NCBI GenBank assembly: GCA_963719645.1 | Contig: CAVRCT010000006.1 | Coordinates: 62,001-126,000 of the forward strand | Reading direction: 5' to 3' | Source of the DNA: CAVRCT01 sp963719645 | GTDB taxonomy: Bacteria > Pseudomonadota > Gammaproteobacteria > DSM-16500 | Length of the DNA stretch: 64,000 bases | In this document: positions 35,355 through 44,588 of the stretch, in pieces | Layout of the letters: each line of letters starts with the position of its first letter | Position numbering within the stretch: the first letter of the stretch is position 1 | Notes under the pieces: model-generated | Database searches by the model: none | What the model saw: the letters and a program-made list of their open reading frames with translations, nothing else | What the model was told of the DNA's origin: nothing | Program-made: the position numbers and the translations under genes

Positions 35355-36292
35355 AAATTGACTCTCTCTCGTTCAATTACTAGAGGTTTACGCCGTACCT
35401 GATTGAAAATGGCAAAAATGTATTCGCCAAGTACGCCAAGAAAAAATAGCTGTACACCGCTGAAAAAGAATAATGCAATAATCAGTGTTGGAATGCCAGA
35501 AGGGGCTTTGACAATACCAAATAGTGTCATTAAAAATACACAAATAGCGTACAATAAGCTGATCCCTGCTATCGCCATACCAATAAAGAGTGATGCACGT
35601 AGCGGTGCACTGCTGAAGCTTATTAATCCATTTAAACCTTGCTCAAACATGTTTACAAGACTGTTTTTGGATTTGCCGCATTTGCGCATGGCCCAGGTGT
35701 AGGGGATGCCAATAGATTTAAATCCGCAATCAAATGTCATTAGGCGCATGAAAGGACGGGCGTCATCAATTTGTTTCATGGCGTTTAAAACGCATTTGTC
35801 AATTAATTGATAATCACCCACATTGACTGGGTAATTCACATAGGTCAATTTGCTTAACAAGCGATAATAAATTTTTCTTGAAGCGGCGAGTAAGAAATTT
35901 TCTTCACGTTGCGCCCGGATGCCATATACAATTTCGAAGCCGCTTTCCCAGAGTTTGATAAATTCCGGAATGAGTTCTGGCGGATCTTGTAAATCAACAG
36001 GCATAAACAATAAAACCGCATCCCCTGTGGCGCTGGTAACACCGTTATAGGTATTTTTCAGAATGCCAAAATTTCGTGAGTTGATAATGATTTTTACATT
36101 AAGATCATCTTTGGCGACAGATTTTAGTAAATCAACGGTTTTATCGGTTGATGCATTGTCGCAAAAAATATGTTCATAATTGTAATTGGGCAATTGAGTT
36201 TGAAATAATTGTTTAATTGCTTCATAACAAGTGAGAATGCCTTCTTCTTCATTGTAGCAGGGGGTGATAATGCTAATCGTTTTTTTACTCAT
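35351..36292 (-). CDS. GtrB-like polyprenyl-phosphate glycosyltransferase (GT2), second copy
   Basis: 313 aa, the same length and plan as the gtrB at 22422: 'SIITPCYNEEEGI', 'CDNASTDKTV', 'VDLQDPPEL' and a C-terminal two-helix tail with 'GVLGEYIFAIFNQVRRKPL'. The start at 36292 is at the fold boundary and overlaps the oxidoreductase stop by 8 bp. Last gene of a three-gene minus-strand unit (methyltransferase, oxidoreductase, GT2). It probably charges undecaprenyl phosphate with the sugar made by its neighbours. Confidence 0.92.
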   Translation of the reverse strand: MSKKTISIITPCYNEEEGILTCYEAIKQLFQTQLPNYNYEHIFCDNASTDKTVDLLKSVAKDDLNVKIIINSRNFGILKNTYNGVTSATGDAVLLFMPVDLQDPPELIPEFIKLWESGFEIVYGIRAQREENFLLAASRKIYYRLLSKLTYVNYPVNVGDYQLIDKCVLNAMKQIDDARPFMRLMTFDCGFKSIGIPYTWAMRKCGKSKNSLVNMFEQGLNGLISFSSAPLRASLFIGMAIAGISLLYAICVFLMTLFGIVKAPSGIPTLIIALFFFSGVQLFFLGVLGEYIFAIFNQVRRKPLVIERERVNF

Positions 36293-37226
36293 ATATAACC
36301 TCTTTATATGATAATTGTTGTTCTGCGGCAGACCATAGTATAATTGCTTGCTCATACCAGTCCATGGCATCTGTTGAATTGAATAATGAATGACATAAAG
36401 TTATCAGCAATGGAACTCGTTTGTCTAATGTATTTGATGACTGCTGGATATCGAAGGGATCCGATAAATTGACAAATAGTTGCGAAGATTGAGTGTCAGT
36501 AAAGCCTTTCCCACTGATTTGGAATAAATTGTGAGAGGATCGAGTTGCAATCTCAATGGTGCAGTCTGGCAGTAGTGGGCCCGAAAAGTGCGCCTGCCAA
36601 TTCTCGCTCTCATCGAATGTGCTGCCTGATAGCTCAGAAAACATAACTTGCTGGTAACCTAGCTCAGCTAATAAAGCAATGATATGAATGCCATAGAAGC
36701 GCAGGACGCTTCCACCTTCCGTGTGCGAGCGTTTCCAAGTAGTCAGCCCATGGCGAAAATGATGTGCCATAAAATGCCATTTGATAGATAACCGTGAGTC
36801 AATTGGTGAATGTTTTAGATGCGTTAATAAAATCTGTCCCCAAGGCGTCAGCCGAAAAAGATAGCCAATCCGATATTTTTTTTTGGCTTGTTTTAAGAGT
36901 TGAAATAAGAGCATAGCATCGGCTGGAGATTTAGCGAGGGGTTTTTCCAGTAACAAATAGTCAATATTTTTTTTCGCTAAACAAAAAGGTAACCATTTAT
37001 ATTGTTGCGCAGGCTGTAATGAAAGTAATACACCAGAAGACGTATCGAGAGCAGTCTGCTCATCAGTCTGCCACTCAATGGCTTGATTAAATGAGGTCAG
37101 TTCGGGCCGAGAATGATAACGTGTTTTATAGCGTTCGGGTAAAACGATTTGTTGCCCGCATGTAACCAATGCGGGCAAATAACCATATAAACCAAATCCA
37201 GAACCAAAAATAGCAAACCGACTCAT
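36285..37226 (-). CDS. Gfo/Idh/MocA-like NAD(P)-dependent oxidoreductase
   Basis: About 313 aa. The N-terminal Rossmann motif is 'FAIFGSGFGLYGYLPAL', and the family's catalytic 'LLEKPLAKSPADA' (EKP) is near residue 100. The C-terminal half is shorter and less typical than in classical members. The ATG at 37226 overlaps the methyltransferase stop as ATGA, which decides it over the ATG at 37241. It probably reduces the 4-keto (or 3-keto) group of a C-methylated nucleotide sugar. Confidence 0.8.
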   Translation of the reverse strand: MSRFAIFGSGFGLYGYLPALVTCGQQIVLPERYKTRYHSRPELTSFNQAIEWQTDEQTALDTSSGVLLSLQPAQQYKWLPFCLAKKNIDYLLLEKPLAKSPADAMLLFQLLKQAKKKYRIGYLFRLTPWGQILLTHLKHSPIDSRLSIKWHFMAHHFRHGLTTWKRSHTEGGSVLRFYGIHIIALLAELGYQQVMFSELSGSTFDESENWQAHFSGPLLPDCTIEIATRSSHNLFQISGKGFTDTQSSQLFVNLSDPFDIQQSSNTLDKRVPLLITLCHSLFNSTDAMDWYEQAIILWSAAEQQLSYKEVIYE

Positions 37227-38479
37227 ACTGGACTGGTGCATTCAATGACAAAATCTTCTGGCTCTAAAATGTCAATAATAGAACCTGTAAAACCCTGCTG
37301 AGTCATATAATTTTTTATTTCTTTCGAAATATGCCAAGCTAAATTGAGTAAGGGTTTTGTTTTGTTCGGCAGATCAAATAATGCTTCATCCGAGATAATT
37401 GGAATACGTGTGCCAGGAACATAATTTCCTATTTTAAGTGAGCCAGGTTTTTCGTAAACGGCGGAAATATGTTCATCTGTTAAATTTAATAATTTGATCA
37501 AAATAGCGCATCGACCAGGAAACGCTTTGGCTTGAATTTTGCCATATTGTTTCACATGATCGTCAATAAATTTTTTCTTCGCTTTTTGCCAGAGATGAAC
37601 TTTATTCTGTAATTCAACAAAAGCTTGATAAAAGTGCGTTTCTTGTTTTTGTACGGCGGATAAGTCAGGCAGTTTGTTTAATTTAACCTGAGCCGAATCT
37701 GCTAAAAAGACTCTGATGTTGCCGCCGTAACGCGCGGGGAATTCAACGTCAACTAATGAGACACCCAACGATTTTGCAATATAGGCAAAAGAGGTATAGC
37801 TATAAGTACGCGGATGCTCATGATAGAAAGTGTCAAATTGGTTGTCTTTTAAGACGGAGCCAAGATAATGATTTTCAATCACAATGACTGTGCTGGGTGA
37901 CATCAATGCTTTTAACGCAGAGAGGACGTCCGATAAATTTTCAATATGGGCAAACACGTTGGTAAAGGTAATGATATCGGGGCAACCGTGGTTTTTAACA
38001 ATATCTTTCGCAAGTTCAGGTGAAAGAAAATCATTGTAAACAATATGCCCGCATTCCTCTGCATCACTGTAAGCAGAGGTTGGTTCTATACCAATGGTTG
38101 TGCAACCTTTCTTCTGAAAGAAAGAGAGCAAGCTTCCATCGTTGCAACCAATATCCAGAACGGTTTTGTTGGTTAACGAAGTTAAACGTGTTTCACACGC
38201 ATCCACTAATGAAGACATTCCATTCAAGACATCTTGGGTAAATCTTGAGCGATAATGGTAGGAGTTGGGAAAGAGTTCGCGTTTAGGGACTTGGTAGCGC
38301 TGGTGTCCGGTGTAACATTGTTTGCAAAAGAGAATTTCAATGGGGTATTCTTGGCAAATTCTTGGATCGCCTAGAGGGACGAGGTCATCACAAAGAGGCT
38401 GTTTGCCCAAATTTAAAACGGGTTCTAATGCATGATTGCCGCAGACTTCGCAAGAATTAATTTCTGTTGTTTTTGTCAT
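37223..38479 (-). CDS. Nucleotide-sugar C-methyltransferase
   Basis: 418 aa with three parts. An N-terminal zinc-binding segment has four Cys ('CEVCG', 'CKQC'). The SAM-binding Rossmann domain shows 'VLDIGCNDGSLLSFF' and the catalytic-region 'FYHEHPRTYSY'. The C-terminal half matches the Methyltransf_14 type. This is the plan of C-3 methyltransferases acting on NDP-4-keto-6-deoxy sugars (TylC3, TcaB9). It implies a branched C-methyl sugar in the polysaccharide. The ATG at 38479 is preferred over a TTG at 38500. Confidence 0.9.
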   Translation of the reverse strand: MTKTTEINSCEVCGNHALEPVLNLGKQPLCDDLVPLGDPRICQEYPIEILFCKQCYTGHQRYQVPKRELFPNSYHYRSRFTQDVLNGMSSLVDACETRLTSLTNKTVLDIGCNDGSLLSFFQKKGCTTIGIEPTSAYSDAEECGHIVYNDFLSPELAKDIVKNHGCPDIITFTNVFAHIENLSDVLSALKALMSPSTVIVIENHYLGSVLKDNQFDTFYHEHPRTYSYTSFAYIAKSLGVSLVDVEFPARYGGNIRVFLADSAQVKLNKLPDLSAVQKQETHFYQAFVELQNKVHLWQKAKKKFIDDHVKQYGKIQAKAFPGRCAILIKLLNLTDEHISAVYEKPGSLKIGNYVPGTRIPIISDEALFDLPNKTKPLLNLAWHISKEIKNYMTQQGFTGSIIDILEPEDFVIECTSPV

Positions 38480-38680
38480 TCCTTTCCCACCATTATCCAA
38501 GTCAATAAAATATCCGGCATGTTAGCCCATAATAGGGTAATTTTCCAGATATAAAATTTGCTTTCAGCAAGCCTCTCGACGGTGTGTATGAGTATATTAT
38601 TTTATCCAAATCCTTCTTTGGATTGGTATATCCCAGAAAAGCTTTTTATGATATATCTACCGATCCCAAAAAATGCAGCG

Positions 38681-40345
38681 ATGGATTCAATCATGTTGAT
38701 GAAGAAAATTTTACAGGGTAGTTTTCAAACACTGTTATTCAGTGCAAGTCTTGTACTGATGTATTTTTTTATCAAACTGATTTGTACTCTTTACTACTTA
38801 CCCATTTATCCAGATGAAATTGCGATCCGTCTTTGGTTATCTAGAGCGGTATTTGATTTTCCTTTTCATGTCAATGTGATGCCATCCGGCGCAAATTATT
38901 TGTTACCAATGCCGGGCATTTGGTATCTACCCGGTTTTATTGAATGGCTTTTGCATGGAATGATTACCAGTCTACAAACATTAAGAATTGTTGGCATCGT
39001 CATCTATCTCTTCATGATTGCTTTACTTGCACGGATTTTAATTCAAGACGTGCAGAAATCATTTGTTTTTAAAACATACGTAGGTTTCGGTAGCGTAATA
39101 GCGCTTTTTTCTCTGGGTGTTTTACCTACATTTTTTGTGACCAACCGGCCAGAACAAATTCTGTTGGTTTGTTTGATTTTTTTATTCATGATGGAAAGAA
39201 AAGTTCGCACTCATCCAGACCAAGAAGCGTCGCTCCCAATTATTTTAGGTTTTTTAGTTTGTGTTTCTTTGATGCTTTACGTGCATCCCAAAGCATTTTA
39301 TTTAGCGCCACTCTTTTTCTTTATTGGGTTACGTTTTGTCTTGAATTCGCCCAAACGAATTTTACCCTACCTAGTCTTTGCTTTCCTGGGAATTTTAATG
39401 GTGGGTAATTTGTTCGAATGGAAGAGTGAGCTGCATTATGATCCAATCGTAAAACAATATATGGATAGCTTTAATATCAATCCCGGTGATTTTTTGACGC
39501 ATCGGATGAAATTTTTAACTGAGCTACATAGCAGCATAATAGATACGGGTAAATTATTCACGAAACTTGGCTATCAAGTCCATACGGATATTGATTATCT
39601 TCCTCCCTTGGCATTAACTCAACATGATATCGAAATGAATACACTGTTGAATCTGAATTGTGCCGCGTTATTTTTTGTTTTGTTAGGTTATTTAGCATAC
39701 CGGTTTATTATGGATTGTTTGCGAGGCAAATTTTTGTCGCCATATTTGCTTTTTTTATCAGTCATGACCGTTATCCTGAGCGGCAGTTTATTGAATCTAA
39801 CAAAAACGTGGTATGACGTTGGTTATTTTTGGGCGGTCATGATGGTTATTGGCGTTTTTTCTCTGACGGATCGTATGAATGCCATGTGTAAAAGTGTCTT
39901 AGGTAGCCTATTCATTTTATATTTGATGACCACCGCAGTGCTTTCAATCATCTTTTTTCAATTAAATTATAATGATCTCTTGTTGCAAGGTTATTCAGGC
40001 CCTAGTGTTTCATTAGTTAATTTTAATTATAATGACTATAAAAAAGAAGCGAAACTGGTTGCTAGAAGCTGTTTGAGCAATACAAAGCGAAACCATGGGA
40101 TAGTGCTAGATGATTTTACCTATCTTTATTTCAAAAAATTTAAAGATCCCATGTTGATTACTTATGTAAATAATCACACCGATTCGAATAAATTTCCGGT
40201 TTTAATTAAAGAGCATAAGTTGACTGCCGTTATCATACGTTGTGCGATTGCATCGATTATTCCCAATGCAAATCCACAAAGTATTCTGCACTTTAAGGAT
40301 ATGTGCTGTTATCCACAAAATAAAATATCAGAGCTTGTAGGCTAG
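38681..40345 (+). CDS. Polytopic membrane protein, GT-C-like
   Basis: About 554 aa, with some ten hydrophobic helices and a soluble C-terminal domain of about 140 residues rich in Cys near its end ('FKDMCCYPQNK'). The first periplasmic loop carries 'YPDEIAIRLWLSRA', an acidic pair where GT-C enzymes keep the catalytic residue. The start is uncertain: the frame is open from a TTG at 38558, with ATGs at 38588, 38681, 38693 and 38699, none with a good ribosome site. The C-terminal third is duplicated as a remnant at 44589-45206. Confidence 0.7.
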   Translation: MDSIMLMKKILQGSFQTLLFSASLVLMYFFIKLICTLYYLPIYPDEIAIRLWLSRAVFDFPFHVNVMPSGANYLLPMPGIWYLPGFIEWLLHGMITSLQTLRIVGIVIYLFMIALLARILIQDVQKSFVFKTYVGFGSVIALFSLGVLPTFFVTNRPEQILLVCLIFLFMMERKVRTHPDQEASLPIILGFLVCVSLMLYVHPKAFYLAPLFFFIGLRFVLNSPKRILPYLVFAFLGILMVGNLFEWKSELHYDPIVKQYMDSFNINPGDFLTHRMKFLTELHSSIIDTGKLFTKLGYQVHTDIDYLPPLALTQHDIEMNTLLNLNCAALFFVLLGYLAYRFIMDCLRGKFLSPYLLFLSVMTVILSGSLLNLTKTWYDVGYFWAVMMVIGVFSLTDRMNAMCKSVLGSLFILYLMTTAVLSIIFFQLNYNDLLLQGYSGPSVSLVNFNYNDYKKEAKLVARSCLSNTKRNHGIVLDDFTYLYFKKFKDPMLITYVNNHTDSNKFPVLIKEHKLTAVIIRCAIASIIPNANPQSILHFKDMCCYPQNKISELVG

Positions 40346-40359
40346 AAAAGGATTTTCTT

Positions 40360-42219
40360 GTGTTAATGATGTTATTTCACTTTGTTGCTATCTATGCGAT
40401 TTTACATTTTATAGGGATCGGGTTTGCGCGTAAGCTGGTTTCAGAAAATTTGCAAGCAGCTATCGCACCGCTGATTGGTTATTGCATCATCAGTGTATTC
40501 GTAGTCTACTTTTTAGCATTTGAGTGGGATCGTCATTATTTAGTGTATGGTTGTTTGTTGGTAATGTTTTTTTCATGTTGTTTTGAGCTGACATTTTATT
40601 TCAAAAATTCATACCGAATTAAATTTTTTCCGTACCTGCCAGCTATCTTAATGCTGCTCGTGAGTGCTATTTTAAAAAACTATTCACATCAAAAAATGTA
40701 TCATTCAGTTAATACGGATATTGTTGGCTATCTGGCCAGCGCAGACTGTTTAAATGATTTTAATTATTATCTCAGTAGTTTGAGTGATTTTCGTATTCCC
40801 TATGCATATGAAATGTTGCATACTGCAAAGCGTTGGGGTTTTCCAGGCACATTGAGTCTGTTATCTAAGTTAATTCATCAACCGACTTATGCGTTAATCT
40901 TCCCGCTCGTCATAATCGTGCTCTTTAGTGGCGCTTGGACAACTGTCATATCGTTTAATAATCACTACAAAAAATTTACGCCATTTCTTTGTCAAATTAC
41001 TATCACGTTTATTTGTCTCAATCCTTGTATTCTTTATCTGATTTATGAAGCGTTTTATCCGAATATCATTGGATTGTGTTTGCTTTCGGTGGTTATGACG
41101 CTATTAATTCAGAGGCACTTTGGTAAAAAGGAGCTGATTCTAGGTTCCCTATTTGCTGCGACACTCATTGCTACTTACAGTGAAGTTTTTTCATTATTAG
41201 GATTAGTTGTTGCAGGGTATATCGTGATTGATATTCTAATAACCAGAAAGTTTTTTGATCGAGATCATTTGTTGGAAATTGCCATGTTGTTTTCGGGCGT
41301 TTTGCTGGTTTTTCCATTGAGTTTCAAGTTAATTCATTTTGTAGGGAATAATATTAATAATTTAAATAATTTGGGCTATCCTCAGCCTGCTTTTTTGTTG
41401 CCATCCGATTTTCTGGGGTTCACTAATATCTATAGCGACTATACTGATTATACTTATATTACGATTCATGCAATAGGCAGATCTATCATTTCGATGTTTT
41501 GGACAATGGTTGTATCAATTTGGGTTATGTACGAAGTTGGAAAGCAATATAAAGAAAATTTATTGCTTGTATTATTGATTGGCTGTTGTGGTATTTATTT
41601 GTTTAACATTTTCATCGTAAATTATGGCCCTGTAAATTATATCTACGACAAGATTGTCATGCTTTTTTCAATGATTTTTATCTGTTATTTTTTTATGTCG
41701 CTGGATAATTATAAAATTAAAATTGCACTATCAATGAGTTGTTTGTGTCTTTCCTTGAGTTTTTTTCTTGCTGATTCCAATTTGGTGTTTCGTGGTTCGT
41801 TTAATATGCCAGCTCTTGTAAGTGTAGGAGAGAAATTTAAAAATCAGCCCGTGGCATTGTTAACTAATGAGAGGGGTATGAGGAGTGGAATAATGATTCC
41901 TCAATTGCGATATGTTGATTTTGTTCATGATTATTTCTTGGATGCATATACGGAGGGGAAATTATTAGATCAATTTGATCCCTATTTTTGTCATCCATTT
42001 GGTGATCGTTTTAATAAGGATACACCTATCTACCTTGTTATTAAAAAGGCGAGCTTTTTCAACATAGCATCAATCATTACCAAGTATAAAAAAGATATTC
42101 TTTATGAAAATAAATTTTATCTGGTGATTAACACGCACACGAAAATAGGTGATATTTTTATTCCTGCGGAAAAATATGCGCCTGAAAAGCTTTTTGTTAA
42201 AACTGAGCCACAACCGTAA
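40360..42219 (+). CDS. Polytopic membrane protein, unknown polysaccharide function
   Basis: 619 aa with about thirteen hydrophobic helices and a short soluble C terminus. A GTG start at 40360 has AAAGGA at ideal spacing; the ATG at 40366 is the alternative. It begins 15 bp after the preceding GT-C-like gene and forms a pair with it. No motif was recognised. The loop after helix 4 contains 'NTDIVGYLASADCLND' and a Tyr-rich segment. A polymerase- or GT-C-type role is possible. The stop and last codons ('TEPQP') lie in a diverged arm of palindromic element F. Confidence 0.7.
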   Translation: MLMMLFHFVAIYAILHFIGIGFARKLVSENLQAAIAPLIGYCIISVFVVYFLAFEWDRHYLVYGCLLVMFFSCCFELTFYFKNSYRIKFFPYLPAILMLLVSAILKNYSHQKMYHSVNTDIVGYLASADCLNDFNYYLSSLSDFRIPYAYEMLHTAKRWGFPGTLSLLSKLIHQPTYALIFPLVIIVLFSGAWTTVISFNNHYKKFTPFLCQITITFICLNPCILYLIYEAFYPNIIGLCLLSVVMTLLIQRHFGKKELILGSLFAATLIATYSEVFSLLGLVVAGYIVIDILITRKFFDRDHLLEIAMLFSGVLLVFPLSFKLIHFVGNNINNLNNLGYPQPAFLLPSDFLGFTNIYSDYTDYTYITIHAIGRSIISMFWTMVVSIWVMYEVGKQYKENLLLVLLIGCCGIYLFNIFIVNYGPVNYIYDKIVMLFSMIFICYFFMSLDNYKIKIALSMSCLCLSLSFFLADSNLVFRGSFNMPALVSVGEKFKNQPVALLTNERGMRSGIMIPQLRYVDFVHDYFLDAYTEGKLLDQFDPYFCHPFGDRFNKDTPIYLVIKKASFFNIASIITKYKKDILYENKFYLVINTHTKIGDIFIPAEKYAPEKLFVKTEPQP

Positions 42220-42297
42220 GGGAGTGATCATCTGCCAAGAGTTGACTCTTGGCGATATTAGAATCACCGGAGATCGCTCCCTGACGGTCGCGGCTCT
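42203..42297. repeat. Palindromic element F, copy 2
   Basis: Degenerate left arm (CTGAGCCACAACCGTAAGGG) and good right arm (CGCTCCCTGACGGTCGCGGC) around an inner hairpin TGCCAAGAGT/ACTCTTGGCG. Same family as 5831-5924. Confidence 0.75.
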
Positions 42298-42346
42298 GTT
42301 CAAAAATCACAACGCCAGTGTACACAAGAATTGTTTTATCAATGCA

Positions 42347-43663
42347 TTACAATGTGTCGACTGGGCAGTCACTGGTAATATTTTTTAATATTTTGTTTTT
42401 TTCTGCATCATGCATTGCTTGTTTCTCCTGTGTCAAATTTGAAAAGTGACTCTTTTTTTCGAAATATAATAATGCATTGGTTGGACTCGTTCCATAAAAC
42501 ACATATTGATTGAACAATACTTTTAATACTTCACAATAGAGTGGCCCAAATAAAGGTAATTCGTTACTCTTCCAATCAGAGGCCATAAACACAGGGGCAT
42601 CGTTATTTGATTTCAGGAATTTGATAATTTGATCAGCCTCTTCTGTGAATATGAGTCCAAAAGGTCTATTTACTTGGACAGGGCAATGATAGCCTAAAGC
42701 AGCATTATAAACAGGTTCATAATGACTTAAGATCAGTGGGTTTTCTCTCCTCCCCATTTTCTGACGAATGAAGTTGGAATCTTGCACAAAGTAGGAATCA
42801 ATGTCAGGCACGGAATGATGTAAAAATTTAGCTTTAACAGAGTGAAATATTTTAGGCTCAGTCCTTTTCAACAAATATCCAGAGAACAAACAAAGATAGG
42901 CAGTCATTCCGAGTGCGAGAGGAAGTAATCCGATAAAAATCTTTTTTTCAGTCCTTGCTAACGAAAAAATCCTATCTAACAGAAATCCCATTACAAGAAA
43001 AGAATAAATACCGGGTCCAATGAGATCTACGTCGTGGGTTTTTGTTTGATAGTAGACAAATTCTCCAATGCCGAGTAAGCAAAGATAAAGAAGTAAGCTA
43101 TCACGTCTAATGTCATTTGAATCCACATGAATTTTTTTAGTAAATCGATCCCAAAACCGCATGATGCAAAGTGCCAAACCAGCAAAATAGGGAACCATAA
43201 CAAAATGCCAAGCATGAAGACTGGGTGTTTCAAGATTAATAAATAAAAGTGTATTAAAAATCTTGTGATATTCTACTAACCGAGTTAAATCAGGAAATTC
43301 GCCAAATCTAAGCTTTTGGTAAACAATAAAACCTATTGCTGTCAGTAGAAGTCCAGAACTGATTGAAGCAATTACTTTAGTCAGGGATGTTAAATAATTT
43401 TTAGTTTGAAATAAAATAAGAAAACTGACAGTTAAGCTCCAAGCTACAAATGGAATTAAGCCAGATTCAGGATTCCATAATATGCCAATACTAAGGAAAC
43501 ACGCGCCTAAAAATGTTTTGTAAAAGCTCTTTGGAGAACTAAAAAAAGTAATCAATACGCCACAAGCTGGAAAAAAATTCTGATCGGGAAATACTGGAAG
43601 TAAGGATTCGCAATTCCAGTTTCTAGCGCATGTGGATCGATTGCCATTCCAGTTGTCCACCAT
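42347..43663 (-). CDS. GT-C-like membrane protein, C-terminal part (frameshifted gene)
   Basis: C-terminal piece of a roughly 700-aa polytopic protein whose N-terminal part is in another frame at 43552-44442. Real homology should begin after the homopolymer at 43571-43577; the first 27 or so residues of this frame are overlap. The fused reading 'FPIRIFFPACGVLITFF' is smooth. It contains about seven helices and a soluble tail with 'SHYEPVYNAALGYHCPVQVN'. It could be a pseudogene, a sequencing error, or a slippage-controlled gene. Confidence 0.6.
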   Translation of the reverse strand: MVDNWNGNRSTCARNWNCESLLPVFPDQNFFPACGVLITFFSSPKSFYKTFLGACFLSIGILWNPESGLIPFVAWSLTVSFLILFQTKNYLTSLTKVIASISSGLLLTAIGFIVYQKLRFGEFPDLTRLVEYHKIFNTLLFINLETPSLHAWHFVMVPYFAGLALCIMRFWDRFTKKIHVDSNDIRRDSLLLYLCLLGIGEFVYYQTKTHDVDLIGPGIYSFLVMGFLLDRIFSLARTEKKIFIGLLPLALGMTAYLCLFSGYLLKRTEPKIFHSVKAKFLHHSVPDIDSYFVQDSNFIRQKMGRRENPLILSHYEPVYNAALGYHCPVQVNRPFGLIFTEEADQIIKFLKSNNDAPVFMASDWKSNELPLFGPLYCEVLKVLFNQYVFYGTSPTNALLYFEKKSHFSNLTQEKQAMHDAEKNKILKNITSDCPVDTL

Positions 43664-44442
43664 AACATAGCCAGCATGCCTAGAATCATAGGAAACTTAT
43701 TTCTGCTCATCCGATAAGCGGGAATGAAAAGGCAAGCTAAAGAAATGGATGAAATAACCCCCATGCAGATCGTAAAATTCCAAACTGTCAATTTTGTTTT
43801 GGTCAGGGAAAATAGAGGTTCAAGAAAAACGGGGTATAGTCCATACTGACTTCCAAAATCATGAAGTATGCTGCCACCATGAAATACTTCGATAAGAGGG
43901 TGCAACACGTCTGGGAAAGAAGGGAAATCTGAAAGTCCTCCACTATTACCCTCATGAAAAACATAGAGTAGCCCATTAAGAACCACCCAATAACAAATGA
44001 GTGCAATGAATATAAACCGCAATTTGCGAAAGGGTAGAAGGGCAAGGATTAAAAAGGCAAAAATAGTGTGTGCTGGGTTACTGAATTGAGTATAAAAACT
44101 TGTTGTAGCCGAGATGTGTTTTAAATCCAAAAACAAGCATAAGTAGAAAGCAATAAAGAGAAAAGAGCTAAATCCTAATTTTTTCACCGTTCGGAGAATT
44201 CGATTTGATTGATATATTGCTCCGGCAATAAAGAGCATAAGAATCGGAAATGCAATAATACTTACATAAAAAATGGATTTCGATATTGTGTGCGGAAACT
44301 TTAAATCATAATGATTTATTTTGAAGCTTGCTAATTGAAGAATGCCATCAATCAGGAATGTTCCCAGTAAAGCGAGAAGAGTTGACAGAAGACCAACATA
44401 GAATTTATCGCTAATGTCTGCATGGATTGCATTGTTATTCAT
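43552..44442 (-). CDS. GT-C-like membrane protein, N-terminal part (frameshifted gene)
   Basis: About seven helices, starting at an ATG on 44442 with a GAGAAAT-like weak ribosome site. The loop 'GGSILHDFGSQYGLYPVF' has the look of GT-C/ArnT-type external loops. The frame ends at a TGA soon after a run of seven T (coding strand; 43571-43577). One extra T would join it to the downstream frame. It stands on the strand opposite to the flanking locus genes. Confidence 0.6.
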   Translation of the reverse strand: MNNNAIHADISDKFYVGLLSTLLALLGTFLIDGILQLASFKINHYDLKFPHTISKSIFYVSIIAFPILMLFIAGAIYQSNRILRTVKKLGFSSFLFIAFYLCLFLDLKHISATTSFYTQFSNPAHTIFAFLILALLPFRKLRFIFIALICYWVVLNGLLYVFHEGNSGGLSDFPSFPDVLHPLIEVFHGGSILHDFGSQYGLYPVFLEPLFSLTKTKLTVWNFTICMGVISSISLACLFIPAYRMSRNKFPMILGMLAMLWWTTGMAIDPHALETGIANPYFQYFPIRIFFQLVAY

Positions 44443-44588
44443 TTTATTTCTCCATGAAATAAGTGAATTATAAAGATGGAAAGAATTTGACTGAAAATCT
44501 TTTTCAAATTAATGTCAAAAGTATAAGCAGGATTAGACCACAGATTATATTGATTCCAAAGACAATGTAAACATTTTTTCAATGTTGA

